Under the pieces are notes generated by a model, which saw only the letters and a list, made by a program, of their open reading frames with translations, was not told where the DNA came from and did not search any database. From contig CAAFXA010000365.1 in assembly GCA_900766865.1 (NCBI GenBank), forward strand, positions 1 to 6,409: a stretch of 6,409 bases of DNA, read 5' to 3'. This document shows, in pieces, positions 5,882-6,409 of this stretch. This DNA comes from an uncultured Akkermansia sp. (GTDB lineage: Bacteria > Verrucomicrobiota > Verrucomicrobiia > Verrucomicrobiales > Akkermansiaceae). Each line of letters begins with the position of its first letter. Position 1 is the first letter of the stretch. The position numbers and the translations under genes were made by a program.

Positions 5882-5885
5882 ATAA
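5882..5885. repeat. right copy of putative target-site duplication (ATAA)
   Basis: ATAA immediately after the right terminal inverted repeat is identical to the four bases before the left one. Intact duplications at both ends would mean that the present borders come from one insertion and that the deletion is internal. Confidence 0.6.
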
Positions 5886-6008
5886 AACAAAACTGACAAT
5901 GATATGCCTGTCAACCACGCTTGCATGGCTCTCATCTTCAACGAAATTCATAAATGAGGCTTATTTTGAGCTAAATAAATAATAGAATCCAGTGTTCACA
6001 GCAGAATT
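5886..6008. other. intergenic region between the IS and the lipoprotein gene
   Basis: This spacer holds no ORF I can support. TAGAAT at 5983-5988 is a possible -10 box for the gene at 6009, but no good -35 lies at the right distance. TGAGCTAAATAAATAA at 5967-5982 resembles TGAGCTC-AGTT-AAATAAATAT (5840-5860) within the IS right end. A small inverted repeat, TGACA...TGTCA, occurs at about 5894-5913. Confidence 0.35.
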
Positions 6009-6409
6009 ATGAAAAACCAATATTGCAAGCTCACCATTCTCGCTGCAGCATCTCTGCTGCTTGCTTCCTGTGAGATTTACCCGAATGGCTACACCTCCGT
6101 GACTTACAGCACAGATGGCCACCACTCCCACATTTCCACGAGTGTGGCCTGGACTTCTGCCAGTTACGATGCCAACGGCTTTCCCATTTATGGTTACTAT
6201 TATGGGCGCCCAGTATACGGTTATACCGCCTCGGGCTCGCCCATCTTCTCCATCAACCTGCTGGTTTCCGGCTGCTATGTGCCGGACTGGCGTCCCGCTC
6301 CCTGGTGTGTCCACCACCACCACTACCCGAGCGGCTGCCACCACGCCCCCAAGCCTCCGAAGTATCACCACGGGCACAACCCGGGGCACCGCCCCAAGCA
6401 CAGATCGGA
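6009..6409 (+). CDS. His-rich lipoprotein of unknown function (3' end outside the window)
   Basis: ATG 6009 opens a frame that remains open to the right edge (133 codons). The N-terminus MKNQYCKLTILAAASLLLASC ends in a lipobox, L18-A19-S20-C21, so the protein should be lipid-anchored in the envelope. The next part is rich in Tyr, Gly and Ser (GYTSVTYSTDGHHSH, then PIYGYYYGRPVYGY). From residue 102 it becomes very His- and Pro-rich: HHHHYPSGCHH, then KYHHGHNPGHRPKHRS, giving 11 His in the last 32 visible residues and 14 overall. Extra Cys occur at 89, 100 and 110. Such a tail may bind metal ions (Zn, Ni or Cu), but no defined metal-protein family is recognised. There is no Shine-Dalgarno, and TAGAAT at 5983-5988 may be its -10 box. 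Confidence 0.8.
   Translation, partial: MKNQYCKLTILAAASLLLASCEIYPNGYTSVTYSTDGHHSHISTSVAWTSASYDANGFPIYGYYYGRPVYGYTASGSPIFSINLLVSGCYVPDWRPAPWCVHHHHYPSGCHHAPKPPKYHHGHNPGHRPKHRS

Noticed and set aside
5899..5985. Short ORF of 28 codons between the IS and the lipoprotein gene
   Set aside because: No ribosome binding site, no recognisable sequence, and its length is expected by chance in this AT-rich spacer.
5961..6401. Minus-strand frame opposite the His-rich lipoprotein
   Set aside because: The + strand has an ATG with a signal peptide and lipobox. The minus-strand product is a Val/Gly/Arg-rich shadow of the His, Pro and Tyr codons.

Overview
The window reads as a stretch of a Verrucomicrobiota chromosome, most likely Akkermansia or a close relative. 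Three things suggest this: the style of the exported proteins, with short Lys-rich signal peptides ending near Ala-x-Ala; a C-terminal ankyrin unit of the 'NANGTTALHNACG / WLVDHGANLNAKT' kind familiar from Akkermansia; and the absence of Shine-Dalgarno sequences, with AT-rich tracts before several starts. This assignment is recognition from memory, not a search result.

Layout, all on the + strand. Positions 2-73 hold the last 23 codons of an unidentified gene. A doubtful 50-codon ORF follows (82-234). Then come five consecutive genes separated by 17-62 bases, each starting with a recognisable signal peptide: a 272-aa protein with a C-terminal ankyrin unit (267-1085), a 437-aa protein with a possible NTF2-like C-terminal domain (1148-2461), a 454-aa helical Cys-containing protein (2497-3861), a 126-aa protein (3907-4287) and a 263-aa protein (4305-5096). 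None can be given a biochemical function from sequence alone.

The 126-aa protein shares its N-terminal domain with the 272-aa ankyrin protein (conserved W-C-S-L-FPA and I-D-I-L-FTS patterns). It then jumps directly to the last 13 residues of that protein family. It therefore looks like an in-frame internal deletion that lost the ankyrin part while keeping both ends.

A 709-bp, internally deleted and frameshifted IS5-family element (5173-5881) follows. It has perfect 12-bp terminal inverted repeats and a 4-bp ATAA direct repeat at its borders. It lies between genes, 76 bases after the last stop. Its transposase keeps the N-terminal domain and the C-terminal R-E-K block but lacks the part that should carry both catalytic Asp residues.

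The window ends inside a His-rich lipoprotein gene (6009 to the edge).

Overall this is an accessory-looking neighbourhood of envelope or secreted proteins of unknown role, with signs of paralog shuffling and transposon decay. I see no RNA gene, CRISPR array, defence cassette or known metabolic operon.
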